Notes under the pieces: model-generated
Told to the model about the DNA's origin: nothing
What the model saw: the letters and a program-made list of their open reading frames with translations, nothing else
The model's database searches: none
Made by a program: the position numbers and the translations under genes
In this document: in pieces, positions 53,359 through 62,235 of the stretch
How positions within the stretch are numbered: position 1 is the first letter of the stretch
Layout of the letters: each line of letters begins with the position of its first letter
Source: JACKCR01 sp041390305
GTDB lineage: Bacteria > Eisenbacteria > RBG-16-71-46 > CAIMUX01
DNA: 64,000 bases
NCBI GenBank assembly: GCA_041390305.1
Contig: JAWKQE010000004.1
Span: 124,001 to 188,000, forward strand
Direction: 5' to 3'

Positions 53359-54342
53359 ATGGACGACCGCGTACTCGTAGTCGACGACGAAGAGACCCTG
53401 CGGATCGTGATCTCGCAGGTCCTCCAAGCCGATGGCTTCGAGGTCACGACCGCGGCCAGTGGCGAAGAGGCGTTCGCGCTCTTCCGCGAGGACCCTTTCT
53501 CCCTCGTCATCACGGACATCGTGATGGGTAAGATATCCGGCATCGATCTGCTGGAACGGATCAAGTCGCTCGAGGCCGAGACGAACGTCATCGTGATGAC
53601 CAGTCACGCCTCCGTCGAGACAGCGGTGCGCGCGCTTCGGAACGGAGCCTACGACTATCTGGTCAAGCCGTTCGACGACATCGAGCTGATCTCGGCCGTG
53701 GCCCGACGGGCGCGCGATGCCAGGCGGCTCATGGATCAGAACCGGATCCTCGTCGAGCAGCTCAAGATCACGACCGCGGAACTCCAGAGCATCAACGTGC
53801 AGCTCAGGGAAGCCGCCATTCGTGACGGACTGACCGGGCTCTTCAACCACCGGTGCTTTCGGGAGAGGCTCGACGCGGAACTCAAGGCGTCCGAGAAGAG
53901 CGGCGCTCCGGTGTCGGTGGTTCTGGTCGACGTGGATCACTTCAAGCACTTCAACGACGTGAACGGCCACCTGGCCGGTGACGAGTGCCTCCGTTTCGTC
54001 GCTCGGTGCCTCGAGACCGCGGCAACGGAAGTCGGCTTCGCCGCCAGATACGGAGGCGAGGAGTTCGTGCTCGTCCTCCCGGGCGCGGATGTCGAGGGAG
54101 GGTACGAGATCGCCGAGCGACTGCGCACGGAGATCGAGCGTGCCGTCATCCCGAAAGCACAGACGCAGCCCCTGGGACGCCTCACCGTGAGCGCGGGAGT
54201 CTCGACCAGCCCGTTCGACGGAGAGAATGCGAACGCCCTCATCGAACGCGCCGACGAAAGACTCTACGCCGCAAAGTCCGCGGGGCGGAACAACGTGCAG
54301 GGTCCCGCCGCGGACACGCTCCGCACCGGGACGGACGGCTGA
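53359..54342 (+). CDS. Response regulator: receiver plus GGDEF diguanylate cyclase
   Basis: A 327-residue cytoplasmic protein. The receiver has the acidic pair D9-D10 (LVVDDEET), phospho-acceptor D53 (VITDIVMG), MTSHAS and VKPFDD. After a coiled linker the GGDEF domain opens with DGLTGLFNHRCFRERL and carries the active motif ARYGGEEFVLVLP near residue 234, with VDVDHFKHFNDVNGHLAGDE for substrate and metal binding. Known role: cyclic-di-GMP synthesis on phosphorylation. The RxxD inhibitory site normally found just before the motif is absent (TEVG there), so product inhibition is probably lost. Last gene of the surface-protein operon, which suggests cyclic-di-GMP control of surface attachment. 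Confidence 0.92.
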   Translation: MDDRVLVVDDEETLRIVISQVLQADGFEVTTAASGEEAFALFREDPFSLVITDIVMGKISGIDLLERIKSLEAETNVIVMTSHASVETAVRALRNGAYDYLVKPFDDIELISAVARRARDARRLMDQNRILVEQLKITTAELQSINVQLREAAIRDGLTGLFNHRCFRERLDAELKASEKSGAPVSVVLVDVDHFKHFNDVNGHLAGDECLRFVARCLETAATEVGFAARYGGEEFVLVLPGADVEGGYEIAERLRTEIERAVIPKAQTQPLGRLTVSAGVSTSPFDGENANALIERADERLYAAKSAGRNNVQGPAADTLRTGTDG

Positions 54343-54406
54343 GCCGTCCCACGCCTCTCCGTCCGTAGCAGGCCCGGACCAGACCCACGGACTCGTCCGT
54401 CGCAAA

Positions 54407-54427
54407 CCGCCAACGGCGGACGTTTCC
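54407..54427 (+). terminator. Weak hairpin between convergent genes
   Basis: CCGCC-AAC-GGCGG followed by ACGTTTCC, 65 bases after the receiver-GGDEF stop codon. The stem is short and the T-run poor, so this is only a possible terminator. Confidence 0.25.
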
Positions 54428-54468
54428 CGGCCCGCCGGCCGATGGCAGCCGCGGTCAGTACACCCGAT

Positions 54469-57400
54469 TCAGCGAACCTTGACCTCGAAGAGCAGTCCCA
54501 GCGACGAGTTCGCGGGGATGTCGAGCTGGAGGTTGCCGGCACTCTCGTTCCCGGCGTCGATCGTCTTCGTGCCGGGAGGTGTGTACCACGGCATCACCGT
54601 CCACCACATCCGTAGCCGGCGGACGCCAGCTTCGTGGCGGTGAAGATCGTCTATACCCTCCGTCGACGTGCACGAGCCGGAGATACAGGCAGCCGCCGAG
54701 CTGTCGACGCGGATCGTGCCGGACTGGTACTCGAAGGTGGGATCGAGTACGTCCTGGAGGCTCACATCGGTACGAGCGGGGCCGGGGTTGCTGATGTAGA
54801 GAAGGTAGAGGATGTCCGCACCCCGCGGCAGCACCGTTCCGTGAGCGATCGGAGTGCCGTCGGAGAGGAACGCCCGTTTCGTGATTGCGAGCGTCAGCCC
54901 CGTACAGGAGGTCTCGAAGGCTCCCTGATCCGGAGAGAGTCCGTTGTAGAGACCGGCATCGCTCCCGTTCATGTCGGGTTGAGACCCACCGAGATCCAGA
55001 CCGACGTTGATGCACGGACTCGAGCACTCGGTGAGCGAGAAGTCCAAGGCACCGGAGTCGGCGAAGAGCGGATCCACGTTGAGGTCGGTCGCGTCGAGCG
55101 TGGTGTTGGAACGTCCGCTCACGTTCGCGGGGCTCGTAGAGGCATCGGTGACGTCGTTGTGGGACTCCGTCATCGTACCGGTCGTGACGGAGATGCCGTA
55201 GCCGACGTTCCCCGTGATGATGTTGTTCCGAAGTATCGTACCGAGCCCCGCAATCGTGACGCCGGGGCCAGACGTGGCGCCGTGCACCGTGTTGTGCAGG
55301 AACTCGTTGTTGCTGGCGGAGGAGCCTCCATCATTCCGGAGGATCACACCACTCGTGTTGCTGACGAAGAGGTTCCCGGCCGCGAGCAATCCGTCCGTGG
55401 CCGAGTCGAGACCGTAGCCGCTGTTGTGCCGAATGGTGTTCCCGAGCACCTGACAACCCGCGCCCGCCCCCGTGGAGACGATCCCGTCACTGGTGTTCCG
55501 AGCGATCACGTTCCCCTCACCCGAGCCGAGCCCCCCGATCACGATGTTGGACGGATCGTTGAAGTTCGCGACGTAGATTCCATCGCCGGTGTTCCCGAGA
55601 GTCGTCTCGTTGCCGGCCACACCGACACCGATGTAGTTTCCGAGGATCGTGACGTTCTGCGCGAAGTCAGTGATGTTGATGCCGGTCGAGCCGTTCCCGG
55701 AGATGATGTTCCCCTCGCCGGCGGCACTGCCCCCGATGGTGATCCCGTTTCCGGCCGACATCTTGATTCCCGGGCCCTTGTTCGCGATCCTCGCCGTGCC
55801 GGTTCGGTCCGTGCCGATCTTATTGCCGAGGATCGTGACGTCGGCCGTGGACGTACTGATGGAGATGCCGGCCTCCGTGGCGCTCGAGCCGTTCCCCGAG
55901 ATCACGTTTCCCTCGCCCGCACCGGATCCTCCGATCAACGTGCCGGTCGCGCTGCTCGTTACCCAGATGCCGAAGTCGAGGTTCGCGCTGGCGCTCGTTC
56001 CCACGGCATCGGTTCCAATGTAACAACCGAAGACCCCGTTGTTGGTCGCGGACGCGCCGGTGATCGTAATCCCGTTCCCGGCGAACGCGTTGATGACGAC
56101 TTCCCGTACCGTGCCCCCGTCGGCCTGGAGCGAGAGGCCGCTCGCCGCGAGCGCACTTCCGTAGAGTTCCACTTCCGGCCCCAGCGAGTTCGTATCCGAA
56201 GCGAGGTTCGCGCGAAGCGTCGATGCGTCGAGGGTCGTCCCATCGTCGGAGAAGGAAGGCAGCGCGGCCGTGGGAACGATCCGCCACCAACTGTCGAGAC
56301 CAGACGACTGGTTGGCAGCCTCCTGCATCACGAATTCGCTCGAGTTCGCCGTCGTGCCTCCCGCCGCGCCGATCGCATTCGCGTTCTTGAGGAACTGACG
56401 GAGGCTCCCTTGATCGCTTCGAGACGTGTTGGCCGCGCCATCGTCCAGGGTATTGACGATCAGGTTGTAGGCGAACCCGCAGTCCACTCCGGTGACATTC
56501 CCACCACTCACCGTGACGCTGACGTAGGTGTCCCCGGGACCGGCGTCGTCGCCCGTATCCGCATCATCCGTACTCGCACTCTGGCCCCCGTACATCGCCG
56601 AACCGTTCGCCCAGGTCATCTCGGGCAGTGGATAGGGCCAGGTGCCGGGAACCGTGCCGTTGAGCCCGCCCTTCGGTGGCGAGTCGGCATCACCGATCGT
56701 GGCGGAGCGGACCCGTACCTTGTAGTTCCCGTCGGCGAGACCCGAGAAGGTGAAGGTTCCTGTCGCGGTCCGCCCGGTCGTCGTGGACACGAGGAAGGCG
56801 TCGCTGTCGTCCGCGTCGTAGAGCTCGACGTCCACCGAGTCGATGAGCCCGTCGTTGACACCCCCGTCGTAAGCGGAGGCAGCTCCCGCGAAGTCCGCAT
56901 CCTCGAACACGCGGCCCGTGATCGAGTAGGTGGGAAGCGCCGTCACCGTGTACCAGGCAGAGAACTCAGACGTGTTTCCATAGCCGCCGGCGGGGATGCT
57001 GTCGGTCGTCGTCGCCGTGAGCACGTCTCCGGCCGAACCGGAGAAGCTGTGACTGAACGACTCGGATCCGGTACCGCCATGGCTGATCGTCACCGCGGAG
57101 GCGAAGGCCTCTCCCTCTCCGTTCGTGGCGTCGACCCCGTTCGGGTTCGTGAAGAACTCGATCCGGTAGTCCCCGGCGAGCGCCACTCCCAGATCTAGGT
57201 CGAAGTCGACGTCGACCGTCCCGCCCGACTCCGTCGCCGCCGTGATGACCGGGAAGTTCCGCAGCTCGTTCGGCCCAATGTCGTCATCGTCGGCGTCGTT
57301 CGCCGTCACTCCATCGTTGTCGATGTCCAACCCCAGACCGGTGTTGCCGTAGATCTCATTGCCGAGCACTGCAATGTCGTTCGCCGTTCCGTTGGCACTG

Positions 57401-58329
57401 ACCAGCTGGACACCGTCACCGACGTTGTTCGCGATGATGTTGCCCTCGCCAGTTCCCGTACCGCCGATGAGCCATTCCTGGCCGCTCGTCCGGACCGTAA
57501 TCCCACCCTCCGCGACACCAACGCCGTTCGGCAACGAGGTAACGCCATCGACGCCGACGCCGATCACATTCCCCTGGATCACGGTTCGAGAGGGGGTGTT
57601 GAGGTAGCCGTTGATGCCGGCGTAGTTGTTTCCCGAGATGACGTTGCCGTTTCCGGGCTCGCCGATGACGACATCGTCGGCGCCGTCGATCTGGATCCCT
57701 TCTTCCCCGTTCGGCAGTGCCGCATTGCCTGTGGCGTCGGTTCCGATGAAGTTGTCGACGATGCGGGCACGGTTCGCAGCATCGGAAACGAGGATGCCGT
57801 CACCGCCGTTGCCTGAGATCAGGTTTCCCGACACGATCGCATCCGTCCCAGCGAGTTCGATCCCCGCACTCCCATTGCCGGCGGCCACCACGCCGGGGGC
57901 GTCCGTTCCGATGTAGCTGCCCGACACGTCGGTCCCGTTGCCGCTGGAGTTGTAGATCCCGCGACCGGCGAAGCTCCTGATGACGAGATCCCGGATCACG
58001 GTTCCGTCCACGCCATCGATCCGTACGCCGTCTCCTGCCCCACCGTTCCCGTGGAGCTCGATCTCAGGGCCCCGGCTGTTCGAGTCGGCGCCGAGGTTCG
58101 TGGCCTGAGTCGAACCGTCGACGACCACCCCACCGTCGGCGATGAACGGGAAGGCGGATGCGGCCGTGATCCGCCACCAACTGTCGGCGCCGTCCGACTG
58201 GTTCGCCGCCCCCAGCATCCGGAACTGCGAAGAGCTGGCGGTCGTTCCGCCAGCGGAACCGATCGCATTCGCGTTCTTGAGGAACTGACGGTAGGACCCT
58301 TGGTCGGAACGCGCCGTCGACGACGCCAT
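54469..58329 (-). CDS. Giant beta-helix surface protein, C-terminal part with DUF11 tail
   Basis: An open frame of 1,286 residues that has no start signals of its own and continues, after frameshifts, the protein encoded at 58845-62054. Modules in order: beta-helix (DQGSYRQFLKNANAIG, repeated VISGNG and NVIGVG-type turns), a calx/cadherin-like linker (GGTVDVDFDLDLGVALAGDY, SHGGTGSESFSHSF), SdrD-B-like (ITGRVFEDADFAGAASAYDG), a second beta-helix (DQGSLRQFLKNANAIG onward), then a DUF11 tail (KRAFLSDGTPIAHG, LLYISNPGPARTDVSLQDVL, TFEYQSGTIRVDS, terminal LGLLFEVKVR). Near 54590-54680 the frame yields atypical residues (DDLHRHEAGVRRLRMWW) while TDVVDGDAV of the expected motif lies in another frame, so compensating indels are likely. 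Confidence 0.8.
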   Translation of the reverse strand: MASSTARSDQGSYRQFLKNANAIGSAGGTTASSSQFRMLGAANQSDGADSWWRITAASAFPFIADGGVVVDGSTQATNLGADSNSRGPEIELHGNGGAGDGVRIDGVDGTVIRDLVIRSFAGRGIYNSSGNGTDVSGSYIGTDAPGVVAAGNGSAGIELAGTDAIVSGNLISGNGGDGILVSDAANRARIVDNFIGTDATGNAALPNGEEGIQIDGADDVVIGEPGNGNVISGNNYAGINGYLNTPSRTVIQGNVIGVGVDGVTSLPNGVGVAEGGITVRTSGQEWLIGGTGTGEGNIIANNVGDGVQLVSANGTANDIAVLGNEIYGNTGLGLDIDNDGVTANDADDDDIGPNELRNFPVITAATESGGTVDVDFDLDLGVALAGDYRIEFFTNPNGVDATNGEGEAFASAVTISHGGTGSESFSHSFSGSAGDVLTATTTDSIPAGGYGNTSEFSAWYTVTALPTYSITGRVFEDADFAGAASAYDGGVNDGLIDSVDVELYDADDSDAFLVSTTTGRTATGTFTFSGLADGNYKVRVRSATIGDADSPPKGGLNGTVPGTWPYPLPEMTWANGSAMYGGQSASTDDADTGDDAGPGDTYVSVTVSGGNVTGVDCGFAYNLIVNTLDDGAANTSRSDQGSLRQFLKNANAIGAAGGTTANSSEFVMQEAANQSSGLDSWWRIVPTAALPSFSDDGTTLDASTLRANLASDTNSLGPEVELYGSALAASGLSLQADGGTVREVVINAFAGNGITITGASATNNGVFGCYIGTDAVGTSASANLDFGIWVTSSATGTLIGGSGAGEGNVISGNGSSATEAGISISTSTADVTILGNKIGTDRTGTARIANKGPGIKMSAGNGITIGGSAAGEGNIISGNGSTGINITDFAQNVTILGNYIGVGVAGNETTLGNTGDGIYVANFNDPSNIVIGGLGSGEGNVIARNTSDGIVSTGAGAGCQVLGNTIRHNSGYGLDSATDGLLAAGNLFVSNTSGVILRNDGGSSASNNEFLHNTVHGATSGPGVTIAGLGTILRNNIITGNVGYGISVTTGTMTESHNDVTDASTSPANVSGRSNTTLDATDLNVDPLFADSGALDFSLTECSSPCINVGLDLGGSQPDMNGSDAGLYNGLSPDQGAFETSCTGLTLAITKRAFLSDGTPIAHGTVLPRGADILYLLYISNPGPARTDVSLQDVLDPTFEYQSGTIRVDSSAAACISGSCTSTEGIDDLHRHEAGVRRLRMWWTVMPWYTPPGTKTIDAGNESAGNLQLDIPANSSLGLLFEVKVR
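56371..57315 (-). repeat. Intragenic duplication, copy A (intact frame)
   Basis: About 945 bases encoding the SHGGTG linker, SdrD-B-like module and the opening of a beta-helix. Copy B at 58261-59192 matches it closely over its full length, about 1.9 kb away in the same orientation. Confidence 0.8.
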
Positions 58330-59192
58330 CGTCCAGGGTATTGACGATCAGGTTGTAGGCGAACCCGCAGTCCACTCCGGTGACATTCCCACCACTCACC
58401 GTGACGCTGACGTAGGTATCCCCGGGACCGGCGTCGTCTCCGGTATCCGCGTCATCCGCAGTCGCACTCTGCCCACCGTACAGCGCCGAACCGTTCGCCC
58501 AGGTCATCTCGGGGAGAGGGTACGGCCAGGTGCCCGGAACAGTACCGTTGAGCCCGCCTGCGGTGCGAATCAGCGTCCCCGATCGTGGCCGACCGAACCC
58601 GCACCTTGTAGTTGCCGTCCGGGACGCCACTGAACGAGAACTCACCGCTTGCGGTACGGCCGGTCGTGGTCGAGGCAACGAAGGCGTCGCTGTCGTCCGC
58701 GTCGTAGAGCTCGACGTCCACCGAGTCGATGAGCGCGTCGTTGACACCCCCGTCTAAGCGGAGGCAGCTCCCAAGTCCGCATCCTCGAACACGCGGCCCG
58801 TGATCGAGTAGGTGGAAGCGCCGTCACCGTGTACCTGGCAGAACTCAGACGTGTTTCCATAGCCGCCGGCGAAGACTGTCCGTCATCGTCGCCGTGAGCA
58901 CGTCTCCGGCCGAACCGGAGAAGCTGTGACTGAACGACTCGGATCCGGTACCGCCATGGCTGATCGTGACCGCGGAGGCGAAGGCCTCTCCCTCCCCGTT
59001 CGTGGCATCGACCCCGTTCGGGTTCGTGAAGAACTCGATCCGGTAGTCGCCCGCAAGCGCCACTCCCAGATCGAGGTCGAAGTCGACGTCGACGGTCCCG
59101 CCCGACTCCGTCGCGGCGGTGATGACCGGGAAGTTCCGCAGCTCGTTCGGCCCACTGTCGTCATCGTCGGCGTCGTTCGCCGTCACTCCATC
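58261..59192 (-). repeat. Intragenic duplication, copy B (13 bases shorter, frame-disrupted)
   Basis: About 932 bases matching copy A (56371-57315) from the shared GATCGCATTCGCGTTCTTGA to the shared CGCCGTCACTCCATC. The net loss of 13 bases shifts the frame by one, which accounts for the two separate open frames of the giant gene. Confidence 0.8.
58330..58844 (-). pseudogene. Frame-broken joint between the two halves of the giant beta-helix gene
   Basis: No single frame is open across this stretch, but its DNA is nearly the same as 56440-56990, where the frame is intact. The encoded pieces GLNGTVPGTWPYPLPEMTWA, GDTYVSVTVSGGNVTGVDCG and FAYNLIVNTLDDG are recognisable in changing frames. Compared with the intact copy, bases are missing or changed near 58567-58585, 58755, 58765, 58812, 58840 and 58873, and one more base is lost near 58300. 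The whole gene (54469-62054) was or is one coding unit. Confidence 0.7.
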
Positions 59193-62054
59193 CTCGTTGA
59201 GGTCGATCCCGATACTCGTGTTCCCGAAGACCGCGTTGCCGAGAAGCGAGTTCTCTATCGAAGTGCTGCCGAGCATCTCGATCCCGGTGAAGCCGCTGTT
59301 CGCGATGGTATTCCCCTCGCCGGACCCCGTGCCGCCGAGAGTGTTCGTGGCGGCGCCTCCCCCGAACATGATTCCCGAGTTGTCGTTCCCGAGGGCCGTA
59401 CTGCCGTCACTGCCGACGCCGATGTAGTTTCCCTCCACGATGTTGCCGGTTGTTCCGGTGTCCCAGAACTCGATGCCGTAGTTTCCGTTTCCGGAAATGA
59501 CGTTGCGATCGGCTACCGTCGGGCCACCGATCTCGTTTCCGCTCGCCCCCCCGACCACACGTAGACCCGAGCCGCCGTTCCCGCGGTCGAGCAGGCCTGT
59601 CACGTCCACGCCGAGGTAGTTGCCGAGGAACGTGTTGCCATCGGAGTTGTCGACGAGAATCGCGTTGCTGTCGAACCGATTGATCGCGAGTCCGATGATG
59701 ACGTGGCTTCCACCAGCCGCGTCCAGATAGAGTCCACCGGCACCGCCCCCTGCGCTGGTCCCGTCCAGCTCCACTTCCGGACCGCTGGCGTTCGTGTCAC
59801 CGATGTTCGACGTCTGGGTGGAGGCATCGAGCCGCATGGGATCGATGAGCCCGGTCAGGGCCGAAAGCGGTTGGATCGTGAACTCTCCGTTCCCCGTGCC
59901 GTCGTAGTTCGGATCGGTGGAACGCCCGAGCGGGTCCGCGTCACTCGGGATCATGAAGACGGAGGTCTCCGCACCCGCGGTGAGTCCCGCCTGGGACAGG
60001 CTCGCCTGGTCCGTGAGCAGGTTCGCATTCAGGATGAACTGCCGTAGCGAACCCTGGCCCGCATCGTTCGTGTTCACGATCGTGTCGAAGTTGAACCCGA
60101 AGTCGACGTCCGTGACGTCCCCGCTCGACGCGTCCGCCGTCACGATCGACTGTGTCGTCACGCCGGAGGGAGCCTGGAGGTCGAGAAGGGTGTCGGAACC
60201 GGAGTTCGCCCCGGCATCGACACTCGATGGCTCTTCGCCTCCCACCGCCTTGGCACCGTCTCCGGACGATTCTCCCCATCCGTCCGCTCGGAAGACCTGC
60301 ACCGGAACTTCGCTTCCATCGCTGCCCGTGCGCACGGAGGTGACGGTGGAGTTCACGACTCGAACGGTGTAGCGGGCGGGCGTGAGGCCCGCGAACGAGT
60401 AGGTGCCGTCGCCGGCTGTGGTGGTGCTCGTGACGTACTCGAGGGCGGTGTCGTAGAGTTCGACCGTGACACCACCTCGCTCCAGGGTAAAGCCACCCCC
60501 ACGTGCGTTGGCCGCCGTGAGATTCGCACCGGCGCCTCCGCCGTAGTTCACATCCTCGAACACGGTCCCGGCGATTTCGTACAGGGTTCCGGCGATGGCC
60601 GTGCGTGTGTCCGAGAACTCGGAAGTCGAACCGAACACTCCTCCGGAGTAGGCAGTCGTGGTCGCCGTGAGGATGTCGCCGGCCGACCCCGCGAACGAGT
60701 GCGAGAACGCCGTGGCACCCGTACCACCGTGGCTTACGGAGTCCGCCCCGGCAAAGACCTCCCCTTCACCGTTTCCGGAAGGATCGGCTCCGGACGGGTT
60801 GGCGAAGAACTCGATCCGATAGGTGCCGGCGGGAACGTCGAGCGTGTAGTCGAGATAGACGATTCCGCCCGACTCGACCGCTGAGGTCAGGACCGGAAAG
60901 TTGAGTTTGCCGTTCGGCCCCGAGTCCGAGTCACCGGAGTCGTTCTCCGTGACTCCGTTGTCGGAGAGGTCGATCGCGAGATCGCCGTTTTGTGCGATCG
61001 AGTTGGAGACGATCGCGTTGTCCGACCCGGCAGTGGCATCGAGTGCGATCGCGTTGAATGTGGTTCCCGCGATCCGGTTTGGCGCGTTCGTGTCGGTGCC
61101 GCCGATGAGTGTTCCGGATACGCTGTCGTAGAGGTAGACGCCGGAGGCCCCGGTGCCGAGGATCGTCGTCCCAGCCGCGTCCCAACCGATCAGGTTGCCC
61201 TGGATGACGTTGCCGGTCGCCCCCGCCCCTTCGATGAAGATTCCTTCGTACGTCCCGGAAATGACGTTGCCGTCACTCGCACCAGTCCCGCCAATCGTGT
61301 TGTCCGCTCCAAAGACGTAGAACGCGTCCGAGGTGGAGCTCACTCCACTCGTCCCCGCCGAGTTCGTTCCGAGGTAGTTGCCGGCGACGACGTTCCCATC
61401 GCTCTCCAGGCTGATGAGCACTCCACTCGCGAAACGGTTGATGGTGAGGCCACGGATCTCGCAGTTGCCCGCACTCGTTCCGATGGCCGTTTCGCCGCTG
61501 GTGGCGGATCCGTCGATCTCGATGACGGGTGTTCCGGCATACCCGGACTGAGTCGTCCCGTCGATCGTGATCGCCCGCGCGAGGTAAGGAAGGCCGGAGG
61601 CCACGGGAATCGTCCAGATGCCGCCCGAGTAGTTGGCGTCACCGGTCGAGAGCGCGAACTCGATCGTGTGGGGTTCGCTCACGTCCCCGTTCGCGTCGTT
61701 GATCGCGCGGCGGAGAGACCCGACGCCTGTGTTGGCCGTGTTCGTGACCGTGAACGTCGAAGCCAGGGCCGGTCCCGCTACGGCGAAAGTCAGGGCGAGC
61801 AACGGCACACCGACCCCGACGGTGAAACGAACGGAAGGACGAACGCCGGCCGTGAGGGCGGAACGAGCGGCGAAGCCGGCGGCAATCAGCCGGGCCAACC
61901 GGACCGCGGCCGGCACGCCGAACCGAGCGGCGAATCCGAGTCGGGGTTCAGCCAAGTCCGCGAAGTGGGTACGCCGGAGCCCTGGCTCCGTGAGCCCCTC
62001 CGTTCCAGTTCTAGCTGCCCCATGGTGCGTAGAGTCGATATCCCAGCCGGTCAT
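58845..62054 (-). CDS. Giant beta-helix surface protein, N-terminal part
   Basis: About 1,070 residues before the frame is lost near 58870; the last residues (LRRRLWKHV) are out of frame. The start is uncertain: ATG 62054 gives a long N-region before the hydrophobic signal VGVPLLALTFAVAGPALA, and no good ribosome site is seen. The mature protein opens as a beta-strand-repeat/CSLREA-like beta-helix (TFTVTNTANTGVGSLRRAIN, ITIDGTTQSGYAG, NVISGTYEGIFIEG). A linker (YRIEFFANPSGADPSGNGEG), an SdrD-B-like module (IAGTVFEDVNYGGGAGANLT), another beta-helix and the start of a second linker follow. With the downstream part the protein would exceed 2,500 residues. An adhesin or surface-coat role is inferred. 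Confidence 0.78.
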   Translation of the reverse strand: MTGWDIDSTHHGAARTGTEGLTEPGLRRTHFADLAEPRLGFAARFGVPAAVRLARLIAAGFAARSALTAGVRPSVRFTVGVGVPLLALTFAVAGPALASTFTVTNTANTGVGSLRRAINDANGDVSEPHTIEFALSTGDANYSGGIWTIPVASGLPYLARAITIDGTTQSGYAGTPVIEIDGSATSGETAIGTSAGNCEIRGLTINRFASGVLISLESDGNVVAGNYLGTNSAGTSGVSSTSDAFYVFGADNTIGGTGASDGNVISGTYEGIFIEGAGATGNVIQGNLIGWDAAGTTILGTGASGVYLYDSVSGTLIGGTDTNAPNRIAGTTFNAIALDATAGSDNAIVSNSIAQNGDLAIDLSDNGVTENDSGDSDSGPNGKLNFPVLTSAVESGGIVYLDYTLDVPAGTYRIEFFANPSGADPSGNGEGEVFAGADSVSHGGTGATAFSHSFAGSAGDILTATTTAYSGGVFGSTSEFSDTRTAIAGTLYEIAGTVFEDVNYGGGAGANLTAANARGGGFTLERGGVTVELYDTALEYVTSTTTAGDGTYSFAGLTPARYTVRVVNSTVTSVRTGSDGSEVPVQVFRADGWGESSGDGAKAVGGEEPSSVDAGANSGSDTLLDLQAPSGVTTQSIVTADASSGDVTDVDFGFNFDTIVNTNDAGQGSLRQFILNANLLTDQASLSQAGLTAGAETSVFMIPSDADPLGRSTDPNYDGTGNGEFTIQPLSALTGLIDPMRLDASTQTSNIGDTNASGPEVELDGTSAGGGAGGLYLDAAGGSHVIIGLAINRFDSNAILVDNSDGNTFLGNYLGVDVTGLLDRGNGGSGLRVVGGASGNEIGGPTVADRNVISGNGNYGIEFWDTGTTGNIVEGNYIGVGSDGSTALGNDNSGIMFGGGAATNTLGGTGSGEGNTIANSGFTGIEMLGSTSIENSLLGNAVFGNTSIGIDLNEDGVTANDADDDDSGPNELRNFPVITAATESGGTVDVDFDLDLGVALAGDYRIEFFTNPNGVDATNGEGEAFASAVTISHGGTGSESFSHSFSGSAGDVLTATMTDSLRRRLWKHV

Positions 62055-62235
62055 CCTGAACTCGCGTGCGACGTGCGTCAGGGGCTCGCGGGTCGTCCTT
62101 GGCCCAAACGATCCATCGTCTTCTCTGGTATCGACATGCGGGCGCGTGACCTTGAACTTCGGCTGGAAAGTCCGCCCGGTCCGCCCCGCGACGCAGAATG
62201 CCACTAATGTATTGTCAAGAACACACTTAGAAACG

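Noticed and set aside
62190..62218. Perfect TTGACA box on the minus strand upstream of the giant beta-helix gene
   Set aside because: No acceptable -10 box at 16-18 bases; it may matter but is not supported as a promoter.
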